Part shown: in pieces, positions 51,606 through 59,887 of the stretch
How positions within the stretch are numbered: position 1 is the first letter of the stretch
How the letters are laid out: the number at the start of each line of letters is the position of its first letter
Notes under the pieces: generated by a model
The model's database searches: none
What the model was told of the DNA's origin: nothing
What the model saw: only the letters and a program-made list of their open reading frames with translations
Assembly: GCA_964276145.1 (NCBI GenBank)
Contig: CAXYDN010000003.1
Span: forward strand, 1 to 64,000
From: SCGC-AAA076-P13 sp964276145
GTDB taxonomy: Bacteria; Pseudomonadota; Gammaproteobacteria; Magnimaribacterales; D2472
DNA length: 64,000 bases
Direction: 5' to 3'
Program-made: the position numbers and the translations under genes

Positions 51606-52421
51606 GTGAAATTGGCCTTTGACTTCGGCATAACAAATACAGATATAGTTTCTTATTTGGATGGAAAAATGAAATTTTTTTCACATCCATCTGAGGAAAT
51701 TAATGAAAAATTTCTTACAAAATTACTACTACATGCAGAGATTGATTTAGATCAGCTGAATGTTATTGCAGTGACTGGTGGCAAATCTAGTGACTTGGGG
51801 GATACTTTTAATAATATTCCGATAGTTAAAGTTAATGAAGTTGAGGCAATAGGTTATGGTGCAAAATATATATATGGCATTTCTGAATCTAAATACCTGG
51901 TTGTAAGTTGTGGAACAGGCACAGCATGTGTTGCATCAATTGATAATAAATTTAATCATTTAGGCGGAATATCAGTTGGAGGCGGCACACTTCAAGGACT
52001 TAGTAATCTAATTATTGGTAATAATAATGCAGAAAAAATGAATACTTTGGCTGCAGAAGGTAATAAAGATAAATTAGACTCATTAATAGGTGAGGTTGTT
52101 AATGATATTGGCTCTTTACATCCAGAAATTACAGCATCTAATTTTGCTAAAGCTAGATATAGTAATGATTTTTCAGAAGAAGATATAAGCTCATCTTTAT
52201 GTAATATGGTTGGTGAAGTTATTGGAACTGTTTCATATTTGAATGGCTTAATGATTGATGTATCAAAAATTTATTTTATAGGAAGAGTTTCTTTATTGGA
52301 TTCAGTGAGGAGTGGAATAGATAAACGACTAAAGCTTGTAAATATTTCAGGGCAGTATGCAAAGAACAGAGAATTTGGAAATGCTGTTGGTGCTATTGCA
52401 TATTTGAATGCCAATACCTAA
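51606..52421 (+). CDS. coaW: Type II pantothenate kinase-like protein
   Basis: The 271-residue protein matches the type II (Staphylococcus CoaW/eukaryotic) pantothenate kinases, which start CoA synthesis. Visible motifs are the ASKHA-fold FDFGITNTDI, VVSCGTGTACVAS, GGISVGGGTLQGLSNLI, ITASNFAKA, CNMVGEVIGTV and the C-terminal FGNAVGAIAYL. It starts with GTG 17 bases after the preceding gene. Most gammaproteobacteria have the unrelated CoaA or CoaX, so this type is unexpected. Whether it acts on pantothenate is inferred; another kinase activity in this fold is possible. Confidence 0.7.
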   Translation: MKLAFDFGITNTDIVSYLDGKMKFFSHPSEEINEKFLTKLLLHAEIDLDQLNVIAVTGGKSSDLGDTFNNIPIVKVNEVEAIGYGAKYIYGISESKYLVVSCGTGTACVASIDNKFNHLGGISVGGGTLQGLSNLIIGNNNAEKMNTLAAEGNKDKLDSLIGEVVNDIGSLHPEITASNFAKARYSNDFSEEDISSSLCNMVGEVIGTVSYLNGLMIDVSKIYFIGRVSLLDSVRSGIDKRLKLVNISGQYAKNREFGNAVGAIAYLNANT

Positions 52422-52448
52422 AATGTAAATAATTACCATAAATATATA

Positions 52449-53699
52449 ATGATCGTTACAGATAAGTCATCAATAATCACTTTTGCAGTCCCAGTATTTC
52501 TCCTGCTGATTGTTATAGAGTATTGTTATGGTAAATATAAAGGTAAGAATACATATAGATTGAATGATACATTCACTAGTCTTTCCTTGGGGATGATTAG
52601 TAGATACCCAACAATGTTAAACCTTGGAATGCAAAGTTTAATTTTTGTTTATATAAGCAAATATCTTAATGTTGGACTTTTATCTGTAAAGAACCCACTT
52701 ACATGGGTTATAGCTTTTCTTTTATACGATTTATCTTACTATTGGATGCATAGAATGCATCATGAAATCAAAATATTGTGGGCCACGCACAGCGTTCATC
52801 ATCATGGCGAAGACTATAATTTAGCAACAGCTTTAAGACAAACAAGTACTGGATGGCTATGGAAATGGATTTTTTATTTACCAATGATAATTCTAGGTAT
52901 TCCAGGTGAGGTTTTTATAACCGTAGCAGGTATAAACCTAGTTTATCAATTTTGGGTTCATACTGAGCATATAGGACACCTTGGTTTTTTAGAAAAGATC
53001 TTTATAACTCCTATGAATCACGGTATTCATCATGCAAAAAATAAAGAGTACATTGATGCTAACTATGGTGGGGTTTTTATTATATGGGATCGAATGTTTG
53101 GAACGTATACAGCCAGAATGCCAGATGTAGAACCAGTTTATGGAACTGTTAGCGCTCTTCAGAGTTGGAATCCTATATGGGCTAATTTTCAGATATTTAC
53201 AACTATGGTCAAAGATACTATTAAAACTAAAAAGTATAGTGATAAGGTTAAGGTATGGTTTTCTAAAACGTATTGGAGACCAGAGGATTGTATTGAAACA
53301 AAAGATCCTAAAGAATTCTATGTAAAATTTAATCCAGTTATTACCAATGACATAAAAGTATTTAGTTTCCTTCAACTTCTATTTACCAGCATTGTTTCTG
53401 GGTCTGTTTTATTTTTCTTTGCAGAATATAATTACAATGAAATTATAGTTTTTGGTTTGGCTATAACACTGCTTAGTTCTATGACTGGGTTATTGTTGGA
53501 AGGTAAAAGATATATGTACTTTGTAATCTTCAATGTTTCTATTGCAGGTATATTGGCAATAGAATTTTTAGGAGTTCTTAATACCAATATTCTTTCAACA
53601 AATTTATTAACTAGTCAGTTATATGTAAATATTATTGCGGTTAGCTTGTTATTTATTTACCAAGGTTATCAAAGTTATTCTGCTGTTAGAATAAGATAA
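52449..53699 (+). CDS. Fatty-acid-hydroxylase/sterol-desaturase-family membrane enzyme (alkylglycerol-monooxygenase-like)
   Basis: The 416-residue protein has several membrane segments, including the first helix (IITFAVPVFLLLIVIEYCYG) and a C-terminal block from about residue 310. The histidine motifs of the diiron hydroxylase family are all present: YYWMHRMHHE, THSVHHHGEDYN, WVHTEHIGHL and MNHGIHHAKNKEYIDANYGG. The DRMFGTY segment follows. This arrangement resembles eukaryotic alkylglycerol monooxygenase (TMEM195), with an extra C-terminal membrane block. Substrate is unknown but is probably lipid. It stands between the pantothenate kinase gene (27 bases) and the convergent cysE. Confidence 0.8.
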   Translation: MIVTDKSSIITFAVPVFLLLIVIEYCYGKYKGKNTYRLNDTFTSLSLGMISRYPTMLNLGMQSLIFVYISKYLNVGLLSVKNPLTWVIAFLLYDLSYYWMHRMHHEIKILWATHSVHHHGEDYNLATALRQTSTGWLWKWIFYLPMIILGIPGEVFITVAGINLVYQFWVHTEHIGHLGFLEKIFITPMNHGIHHAKNKEYIDANYGGVFIIWDRMFGTYTARMPDVEPVYGTVSALQSWNPIWANFQIFTTMVKDTIKTKKYSDKVKVWFSKTYWRPEDCIETKDPKEFYVKFNPVITNDIKVFSFLQLLFTSIVSGSVLFFFAEYNYNEIIVFGLAITLLSSMTGLLLEGKRYMYFVIFNVSIAGILAIEFLGVLNTNILSTNLLTSQLYVNIIAVSLLFIYQGYQSYSAVRIR

Positions 53700-53711
53700 A
53701 AATTTATCCCT

Positions 53712-54440
53712 TTACTTTGATGTTGGTTTTGCAGGAACTCCTGCAACAGTAGAGTTTTCTGGAACATCCTTCAATACCAAACTACCTGCAGCAACAATAG
53801 AACCCTCACCAATTGTAATGTCGCCCAGGACTGTACTTGCAGCAAAAATTGAAGCACCTTTTTTAATGTTAGGGTGTCTTTTACCTGATTCAAAACCCTT
53901 TCCACCCAAAGTCACTCCCTGAAAAATGGATACCTCAGATTCAATTACAGTTGTTTCTCCAATAACAACTCCTGTAGCATGGTCAATCATTACGGCTCCA
54001 GCAATTTTTGCAGCTGGATGAATATCAACTCCAAAAACTTCAGAAGCCCTATTCTGAAGAAATAGTGCCATTGTATGGCGCTCATTATTCCATAAGCAGT
54101 GTGCGGCTCTATAAGTTGCTAAGCCCAAGAAACCTTTATAAAACAATAATGGTGTCGAAAAGTATTTGCATGCGGGATCATGATCTTTAAAAAATTTAAT
54201 ATCCTGCTCTAACGCTTCTTCAATACCATCACAGTCTCTATATACATCTAAAATAAATTTTTTAATATCCATTGCTGACAATGCATCACTATGAAGTTTT
54301 GATGCAAGGATAGAGGCAACAGCACCTAGTAAATCTTTTTGAGAAAGGACTAGTGAATACAAAAAAGCCCCTAAAGATGGCTCAGCATCAACCCTGAGAG
54401 TTATCTCATTTTGAATTTTTGTCCACAACTCTCTATCCAT
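53712..54440 (-). CDS. cysE: Serine O-acetyltransferase
   Basis: CysE makes O-acetylserine, the precursor of cysteine. The 242-residue sequence has an N-terminal helical domain (ELWTKIQNEITLRVDAEPSLGAFLY), and the left-handed beta-helix hexapeptide repeats begin near AKIAGAVMIDHATGVVIGETTVI. The catalytic Asp-His pair lies in DPACKY and MIDHATG, and the cofactor loop near GGKGFESGKRHPNI. The length is slightly below E. coli CysE (273), mostly at the C-terminus. It converges with the hydroxylase gene and lies upstream of nothing obviously related; katG is the next gene on the same strand. Confidence 0.93.
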   Translation of the reverse strand: MDRELWTKIQNEITLRVDAEPSLGAFLYSLVLSQKDLLGAVASILASKLHSDALSAMDIKKFILDVYRDCDGIEEALEQDIKFFKDHDPACKYFSTPLLFYKGFLGLATYRAAHCLWNNERHTMALFLQNRASEVFGVDIHPAAKIAGAVMIDHATGVVIGETTVIESEVSIFQGVTLGGKGFESGKRHPNIKKGASIFAASTVLGDITIGEGSIVAAGSLVLKDVPENSTVAGVPAKPTSK

Positions 54441-54471
54441 AATTAAAGGATTATATGCTTATTATGAAATT

Positions 54472-54503
54472 TAAAAAGCTCGGGTGCTAATAAAGCACCC
54501 AAG
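54472..54503 (-). terminator. Rho-independent terminator after katG
   Basis: GGGTGC (54482-54487) pairs with GCACCC (54495-54500) around a seven-base loop, with two further pairs outside a mismatch. On the minus strand it is followed, after about four bases, by a run of five T. It lies 8-40 bases after the katG stop and before cysE, so it would separate the two transcripts. Confidence 0.72.
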
Positions 54504-54510
54504 ATATTAT

Positions 54511-56664
54511 TTATTGAATATCAAATCGATCAGCATTCATCACTTTATTCCATGCAGAAATAAAATCACAAACAAACTTATCACCCGAATCACTTGATGC
54601 ATAGACTTCCGCTAATGCTCTTAATTGTGAATTAGATCCAAAAACAAGATCTGATCTTGTGGCTGCTCTGACCTTTTCACCCGAAGATCTATTAAATGCT
54701 TCGTATGAATTTCCAGTTCCGTTCGGCTTCCACTCTACAGACATATCCAATAAAGTATCAAAATAGTCATTAGTCATTGTGTCTGTATTTTCAGTGAAGA
54801 CACCATATCCGGATGCACTTATACCTAAAGATCTCATACCGCCAACCAGAACTGTCATTTCAGGTGCAGTAAGATTTAAAAGCTGTGCTTTATCTAACAT
54901 CATCTCTTCTGGTGAAACATTAACACCTGATTTGTGGAAATTCCTAAAACCATCAGAGTGTGGCTCAAGTACTGCAAAAGATTCTGCATCTGTTTGTTCT
55001 TGAGTTGCATCGCCTCTTCCTGGGGTAAATGGAACTTTTGAACCAGATGCCATTTCAATACCCACATTACCACCCAAAACGATAACATCTGCAACTGAAG
55101 CTCCAGTATCTGATGAAATATTTTCATAAATACCTAATACTTTATTTAGCTGTTCTGGTTTGTTAGCTTCCCAATCTTTTTGTGGAGCTAATCTAATTCT
55201 AGAACCATTAGCTCCACCCCTCATATCTGAATGTCTGTATGTTGAAGCGCTAGCCCATGCTGTTTCAACCATTTCTTGAATAGTTAAACCACTATTTTTA
55301 ATAGCTTCTGATACAGAATCTACATCATAATCTGTATTACCAGCTGGAACTGGATCCATCCATATTCTCTCTTCACTAGGAACTTCTGGTCCTACATATC
55401 TTGTCTTCGGGCCCATATCTCTATGAAGAAGTTTGAACCAAGCTTCAGCAAAAGCATCTGCAAATTCTTCAGGATTCTCGTGAAAATGTTTAGATATTTT
55501 TTTATATTCGGGGTCTTCACGAAGAGCGATATCTGCAGTTGTCATCATTGTTGGGACTTTTACAGAAGCATCTTCTGCATCTGGGGCTAAATCTTCATCT
55601 GCAGGATTAATTGCATGCCACACTTTTGCTCCAGCAGGAGTATCAACTAGCTCCCATTCATATCCAAATAGTAAATCAAAATAACCGTTATCCCATTGCG
55701 TAGGATTTGCAGTCCATGCACCCTCAAAGCCACTGGTAATGGTATCTCTTCCTTTGCCTGAAGCATAAGAACTCATCCAACCTAAGCCCATTTCTTCTGG
55801 TGCTGCACCTTCTGGTTCTACTCCAACATTAGAATCGGGACCTGCTCCATGGCCTTTGCCAAATGTATGGCCACCAGCAACCAAAGCTACAGTCTCATAG
55901 TCATTCATTGCCATTCTTCCAAAGGTTGTTCGAATATCATGTGCGCTTGCTAATGGATCTGGATTTCCATCAGGTCCTTGAGGATTGACATAAATTAAAC
56001 CCATTTGAACAGCGCCAAGAGGCATGTCTAATGATTCTCTTTCGTCATTGTTTTCATAACGATTATTTTCAAGCCACTCTTTTTCTAGACCCCAATGTAT
56101 ATCTTCTTCTGGAGCCCATATATCAGGACGCCCGCCACTGAATCCAAAGGTTTTACCTCCCATAGACTCTATAGCAACATTACCTGCAAGAATTAATAAA
56201 TCAGCCCAACTAATTTGTTGTCCATATTTTTGTTTAATTGGCCAAAGCAATCTTCTTGCTTTGTCTAAATTACCATTATCTGGCCAACTATTAAGAGGTG
56301 CGAAACGTTGTGCTCCAGTACCACCGCCGCCTCTTCCATCTGTACTTCTATATGTACCAGCAGCGTGCCAAGTCATTCTAATAAAGAAAGGTCCATAATG
56401 GCCATAATCTGCAGGCCACCACTCTTGTGAATCTGTCATTAAATCATTTAAATCTTTTTTTAATGCATCGTAGTCAATTTTTGCAAATTCTTCTTTGTAA
56501 TCAAAACCATTTTCCATAGGGTTTGATTTTTCATCGTGCTGATGAAGAATATTAAGATTTAAGTTATTTGGCCACCAATCACGAACAGATGTACTGCTTT
56601 CACTGCTATTAGTAGTTGCAGCGCCATGCATAACTGGACATTTACCTTGATTGTCATTACTCAT
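54511..56664 (-). CDS. katG: Catalase-peroxidase
   Basis: KatG is a heme enzyme that destroys hydrogen peroxide by catalase and peroxidase action. The 717-residue protein begins NQGKCPVMHGAATT. The distal heme pocket is FFIRMTWHAAGTYR (Arg-Trp-His), and the proximal heme region is ETVALVAGGHTFGKGHG. The tyrosine of the Met-Tyr-Trp crosslink is in QMGLIYVNPQGPDG. The C-terminal half is the usual degenerate duplicate. A strong AGGAG site precedes the ATG. No oxyR or fur-type gene is adjacent; a terminator follows and tRNA-Ala lies upstream. Confidence 0.96.
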   Translation of the reverse strand: MSNDNQGKCPVMHGAATTNSSESSTSVRDWWPNNLNLNILHQHDEKSNPMENGFDYKEEFAKIDYDALKKDLNDLMTDSQEWWPADYGHYGPFFIRMTWHAAGTYRSTDGRGGGGTGAQRFAPLNSWPDNGNLDKARRLLWPIKQKYGQQISWADLLILAGNVAIESMGGKTFGFSGGRPDIWAPEEDIHWGLEKEWLENNRYENNDERESLDMPLGAVQMGLIYVNPQGPDGNPDPLASAHDIRTTFGRMAMNDYETVALVAGGHTFGKGHGAGPDSNVGVEPEGAAPEEMGLGWMSSYASGKGRDTITSGFEGAWTANPTQWDNGYFDLLFGYEWELVDTPAGAKVWHAINPADEDLAPDAEDASVKVPTMMTTADIALREDPEYKKISKHFHENPEEFADAFAEAWFKLLHRDMGPKTRYVGPEVPSEERIWMDPVPAGNTDYDVDSVSEAIKNSGLTIQEMVETAWASASTYRHSDMRGGANGSRIRLAPQKDWEANKPEQLNKVLGIYENISSDTGASVADVIVLGGNVGIEMASGSKVPFTPGRGDATQEQTDAESFAVLEPHSDGFRNFHKSGVNVSPEEMMLDKAQLLNLTAPEMTVLVGGMRSLGISASGYGVFTENTDTMTNDYFDTLLDMSVEWKPNGTGNSYEAFNRSSGEKVRAATRSDLVFGSNSQLRALAEVYASSDSGDKFVCDFISAWNKVMNADRFDIQ

Positions 56665-56780
56665 TGTGTGCTTTTTCTCCTAAGAATAAATCGATTTTCT
56701 TTTTATTATTTAAACTAATTTTAACTAGTAAATATAGTATCAAATTTATATTAAATATATATATAAATGTATGAAAAAAA

Positions 56781-56856
56781 TGGTGGAGCTACGCGGGATC
56801 GAACCGCGGACCCCCTGCTTGCAAAGCAGGTGCTCTCCCAGCTGAGCTATAGCCCC
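56781..56856 (-). tRNA. alaT: tRNA-Ala (anticodon UGC)
   Basis: The minus strand reads as a 76-base cloverleaf with a genome-encoded 3' CCA. The acceptor stem GGGGCTA pairs with TAGCTCC before ACCA, the D-arm is GCTCAGCTGGGAGAGC, the anticodon loop is TTTGCAA with TGC at 56821-56823, and the T-arm is GCGGTTCGATCCCGC. The position with anticodon TGC and the G-rich acceptor stem identify tRNA-Ala, which is often found in rRNA operons but here stands alone between katG and a TonB receptor. Confidence 0.96.
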
Positions 56857-56913
56857 ATTTTTTGAATGAGTATTGTACTTGAAATTATTTAAATTTGTAT
56901 AGTTATTAAAATA

Positions 56914-56937
56914 AAGGGGTGAACAATGTCACCCCTT
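56914..56937 (-). terminator. Rho-independent terminator after the TonB receptor gene
   Basis: AAGGGGTGA (56914-56922) pairs perfectly with TCACCCCTT (56929-56937) around a six-base loop. On the minus strand the stem is followed by TATTTTAAT, an imperfect T-rich tail. It lies about 40 bases after the receptor stop. A second, weaker GGGG/CCCC hairpin lies just before it (about 56946-56965). Confidence 0.65.
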
Positions 56938-56976
56938 AATATTTTAGGGGATATCTAACACCCCTCTCCACAAAAA

Positions 56977-57297
56977 TTAAAACTTATATGAAAAACCAAC
57001 TTTCATGGTTCTGGGTTTTTGAGATCTCGCACCTTCAGATGGAGCTCTAGATATTATATTCTCGTCATCTGTAATGTTTTCAAGAATCATATAAACATCC
57101 ATAGAATCATTTATAGCTTTTCTTATATTTAGATCAATAATAGTATGAGATTCTATAATGTTATAAGTTCCACATGCCGCAATAGAACAAGAAGACCCAA
57201 CATCAATTAATCTCACATTACCGCTCAAACCACTATCAGCAACAAAACCAGCAACTAAAGTCATGGAAGTATCTGGTATGTATGGTAAATCATCACC
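56977..57297 (-). CDS. TonB-dependent receptor, C-terminal strand region (frameshifted gene, part 4)
   Basis: This part reads GDDLPYIPDTSMTLVAGFVA from 57297, the region near the end of a TonB-dependent receptor barrel, then IIDLNIRKAINDSMDVYMILENITDD. It ends KVGFSYKF, with the terminal phenylalanine that outer-membrane barrel proteins need for assembly. One missing base near 57298 separates it from part 3. The ATG at 57264 is internal and not a true start. Confidence 0.75.
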   Translation of the reverse strand, partial: GDDLPYIPDTSMTLVAGFVADSGLSGNVRLIDVGSSCSIAACGTYNIIESHTIIDLNIRKAINDSMDVYMILENITDDENIISRAPSEGARSQKPRTMKVGFSYKF

Positions 57298-57809
57298 GCA
57301 GCAACTGTTCCGAAGTAATCACTATCAGAGCTATTTTGAAATTCTGAATCAGTTGACGTATAACTTAATGCTATCGGGTAAGAAACCCCTTCACCTTCAA
57401 ATATCCATGAACCACTTATTTCTAGACCAGAAACATCAGCCTCACCTCCAGAAAATACAGCTGATTCCGCTGGATCGCATGCAACACCAGTAACCTGTGT
57501 ACATTCGGCAGATAGATTTGAGTATTCACTTGAAAAGTAGAATGCTTCTAAATTAGTTGGGCCATCAGAATATCTCATACCTAATTCCATATTATCTGCT
57601 TTTTCAGGTTCCGCTCCAAACATAGGAGTCATTCCTTCATGGAAGCCAGCAACTAGAACAACATTATCGTTAAGCTCATAAGTAGCTCCAAAACTTGATG
57701 TTGTATGATCGTTTGTAGCAAAGGTATCTCTATTGTCAGCTTCGCCAGTTCTAACTAGTGTTAAATTTGGTCCTGCAGGCATCTGTCCATCTTCTATGAC
57801 GTTGATCAT
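57261..57809 (-). CDS. TonB-dependent receptor, mid-barrel region (frameshifted gene, part 3)
   Basis: A mid-barrel segment with alternating beta strands, such as SSFGATYELNDNVVLVAGFHEG, here broken at the turn, then NMELGMRYSDGPTNLEAFYF and SGLEISGSWIFEGEG. ATG 57809 is inside the gene. It is joined to part 2 by one extra base near 57800 and to part 4 by one missing base near 57298. Confidence 0.72.
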   Translation of the reverse strand: MINVIEDGQMPAGPNLTLVRTGEADNRDTFATNDHTTSSFGATYELNDNVVLVAGFHEGMTPMFGAEPEKADNMELGMRYSDGPTNLEAFYFSSEYSNLSAECTQVTGVACDPAESAVFSGGEADVSGLEISGSWIFEGEGVSYPIALSYTSTDSEFQNSSDSDYFGTVAAVMIYHTYQILP

Positions 57810-58617
57810 AATCTTCTGACCTGTATCCTACAGTTACAGCAAGCTTGCCAAAGTCCATCGTATCTTCTAAATAATATGAAGTTGCGCTTGATTCTCTTAA
57901 TCTGTTGTTACTACCACTTAAACCAACATAGCCGTATAGTGCTGATAAAGAGCCATCTGCAGCTTGATCTGCATATTCATGAGCCTGAACTCTACTCTCT
58001 GAATCTTCCATATCTCTATATCCAAGAGTTAAAGCATGTATACCCATTTGTGTTGAAACATTAAATTGATAACCTTCATTAGTGTAGAACCTGTTATTGT
58101 GTTTATATTCTATTTCAACAGCAAGTTGACCATCTAAAATTGCCTGAGCATTAGCACTACCATTATTAGCATCACTAATGAGTTCATTTATGTCGTCTTG
58201 CTCTCCATGTTCTTTATCATTATTGAAATCACTAACTTTAAACCAATCCCTATGATAGTCGTTCTGCCATGAAGTAAATACAACATCAAAATTATCAAAA
58301 TCGCCAACATAAGTTAATGAAGTTTGCTCACCATCATTCATCATTTTGTCGTAAGCAGTTGCTCCATATCTCATTCTTGGGTTTGCTCTAAAGCTTGCTT
58401 GTGATAAACCTACATATGATTGGTTTGAAGTTTCTTCTAAATCAACCATTTTAAATGTTAAAGAGTGATTTCCAGATTCATATCTTGCCTTAATGACAAC
58501 ATCAGACTTATCAAAACCAGTATCTCCACCAACATTTGCAATAGAGTCATAACCGTCACTTGCATGATCATGAATTTCAACAAGGCCGCCAAAGTTGCCT
58601 GAAGTTCCACCATAATA
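57751..58617 (-). CDS. TonB-dependent receptor, early-barrel region (frameshifted gene, part 2)
   Basis: From 58617 the frame reads YYGGTSGNFGGLVEIHDHAS and continues through VVIKARYESGNHSLTFKMVD, the beginning of the outer-membrane beta-barrel. The ORF's first ATG (58449) is internal. One extra T near 58617 splits it from part 1, and the frame is lost again near 57800 after GYRSEDYDQ. All four parts lie in the correct order and together would encode about 740 residues, a normal receptor size. Confidence 0.75.
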   Translation of the reverse strand, partial: YYGGTSGNFGGLVEIHDHASDGYDSIANVGGDTGFDKSDVVIKARYESGNHSLTFKMVDLEETSNQSYVGLSQASFRANPRMRYGATAYDKMMNDGEQTSLTYVGDFDNFDVVFTSWQNDYHRDWFKVSDFNNDKEHGEQDDINELISDANNGSANAQAILDGQLAVEIEYKHNNRFYTNEGYQFNVSTQMGIHALTLGYRDMEDSESRVQAHEYADQAADGSLSALYGYVGLSGSNNRLRESSATSYYLEDTMDFGKLAVTVGYRSEDYDQRHRRWTDACRTKFNTS

Positions 58618-59194
58618 ATGCGTGTGTTCTAGTCATTCCATTCTCGCCTAACTCTTGAATGAATTTACCTGAGTTAACTTCTGGTATTGGAGTACTGATT
58701 AAGTTAATAGCTCCGCCAATTGTTTGTGGGCCCTGAGACACTGCAGCGGGTCCTTTAAGGACTTCTACAGAATGGATTCTGCCTGTTGTTGGGAAGTAGT
58801 ATGCAGCAGAAGAAGTATATGGTGAAGGAGCTACAAGAACACCATCTTCCATAATAGTTACTTTTCCTGATCTTTCTATTGCCGTTCCTCTTATAGAAAT
58901 GTTTGGTCTTAAACCATAGCCTTCCTCAGTTCTCATATACATACCAGGCACTGCAGATAATATTTTTGCAATGTCAGTATCCATAGCTTTTTCTAAATCT
59001 TCATTTGAAATAACTGCACCAGAGCCTGCTAGATTTTTTACGTCTTCTTTTGAGCCTATTATTGTTACTGACTCAACCTCCATGCTCGTTTCAGCATTTG
59101 CAGTGAAAGTTATTAATATTGATGTTAAAACTAATGCAGCTACTAAGATCAAAGGTGATATTTCTTCTGCAACTTTCTTATAAACTTTATTCAT
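58577..59194 (-). CDS. TonB-dependent receptor, signal peptide and plug domain (frameshifted gene, part 1; FecA-like)
   Basis: The N-terminus has a signal sequence (about residues 15-34, ILVAALVLTSILITFTANA) and the TonB-box-like region ESVTIIGSK. The plug domain carries DIAKILSAVPGMYMRTEEGY, RPNISIRGTAIERSGKVTIM, EDGVLVAPSPYTSSAAYYFP and VEVLKGPAAVSQGPQTIGGA, resembling FecA-type ferric siderophore or citrate receptors. The receptor imports a large iron complex through the outer membrane. A Fur box lies 141-159 bases upstream of the ATG, so iron limitation should induce it. Confidence 0.88.
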   Translation of the reverse strand: MNKVYKKVAEEISPLILVAALVLTSILITFTANAETSMEVESVTIIGSKEDVKNLAGSGAVISNEDLEKAMDTDIAKILSAVPGMYMRTEEGYGLRPNISIRGTAIERSGKVTIMEDGVLVAPSPYTSSAAYYFPTTGRIHSVEVLKGPAAVSQGPQTIGGAINLISTPIPEVNSGKFIQELGENGMTRTHALLWWNFRQLWRPC

Positions 59195-59334
59195 TTTTTT
59201 TCCTTTATTTTATATAGCTCTTAAAAGTTACCAACTCTTCCAGATATTTTGATCATTAAAGACTAAATCACCAAAAAAAAGCACACTATTTTTAGGGGAA
59301 CAATAGCCGGTAACCTTCAAGAGATGTAAATGAT

Positions 59335-59353
59335 AATGAGAATGATTCTCATT
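59335..59353 (-). promoter_or_regulatory. Fur box upstream of the TonB receptor gene
   Basis: AATGAGAATGATTCTCATT is an inverted repeat with only one mismatch, at its centre. It matches the classical Fur operator (GATAATGATAATCATTATC) in most positions. It lies 141-159 bases before the receptor ATG, downstream of the doxX stop. Binding by Fur with iron would repress the receptor; the regulator gene is not in the window. Confidence 0.85.
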
Positions 59354-59426
59354 TGCAAGTAGAATTTATAAAAAAGTTATATTTTTTTTAAAAATACCGT
59401 AAATGTAAGGGTTTGAGCGAATTAAA

Positions 59427-59879
59427 TTATTTATTTCCACGAATCATGAAATATATAGACAGCATAAATAAGAATATTTGCTCACTTGTAAGAAGTTTTA
59501 TAGGAGGCCATACAAACCAATCAGGGTGTCCAAAATAGAAAATATTAATCATTAAAATGAATAGTGCAAAGCCTGATAACCTTGTGATGAAATGCCCTGC
59601 TTGAGTTGCAAATAATCCAATTAATCCTCCAAGGATAATTCCTACTCCACCAAATATTTCAATAAAGATAACAAGGGAAACAATTAGCTCTGGAAATGGC
59701 ATAAACATACTCTCGAACCATGTGACCATCCTATGTTGCTCCTCCATCATAAATGGAGCTGGTAATTTCTTATAACCATGAATAAAAAATGCTACTCCAA
59801 GAGCAATCCTAAAAAACCAAGGAGCTAAGTTATAAAAGGGATTCGTTATTGAATCTAATCTGGTATTAATTTTTTTCAT
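59427..59879 (-). CDS. DoxX-family membrane protein
   Basis: This 150-residue protein has four membrane segments. The first is in APWFFRIALGVAFFIHGYKKL, typical of DoxX, and later ones include LIVSLVIFIEIFGGVGIILGG. The family covers small membrane proteins linked to quinol oxidases and to oxidative-stress complexes, but the role of individual members is unclear. It starts eight bases after hflX and both are on the minus strand, so they are probably co-transcribed. It lies upstream of the Fur box, which serves the receptor gene. Confidence 0.85.
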   Translation of the reverse strand: MKKINTRLDSITNPFYNLAPWFFRIALGVAFFIHGYKKLPAPFMMEEQHRMVTWFESMFMPFPELIVSLVIFIEIFGGVGIILGGLIGLFATQAGHFITRLSGFALFILMINIFYFGHPDWFVWPPIKLLTSEQIFLFMLSIYFMIRGNK

Positions 59880-59887
59880 ATTTATTT

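Noticed and set aside
56946..56965. Second GGGG/CCCC hairpin near the receptor stop as a terminator
   Set aside because: It has only five base pairs and is not followed by a T run; it was mentioned with the stronger neighbouring hairpin only.
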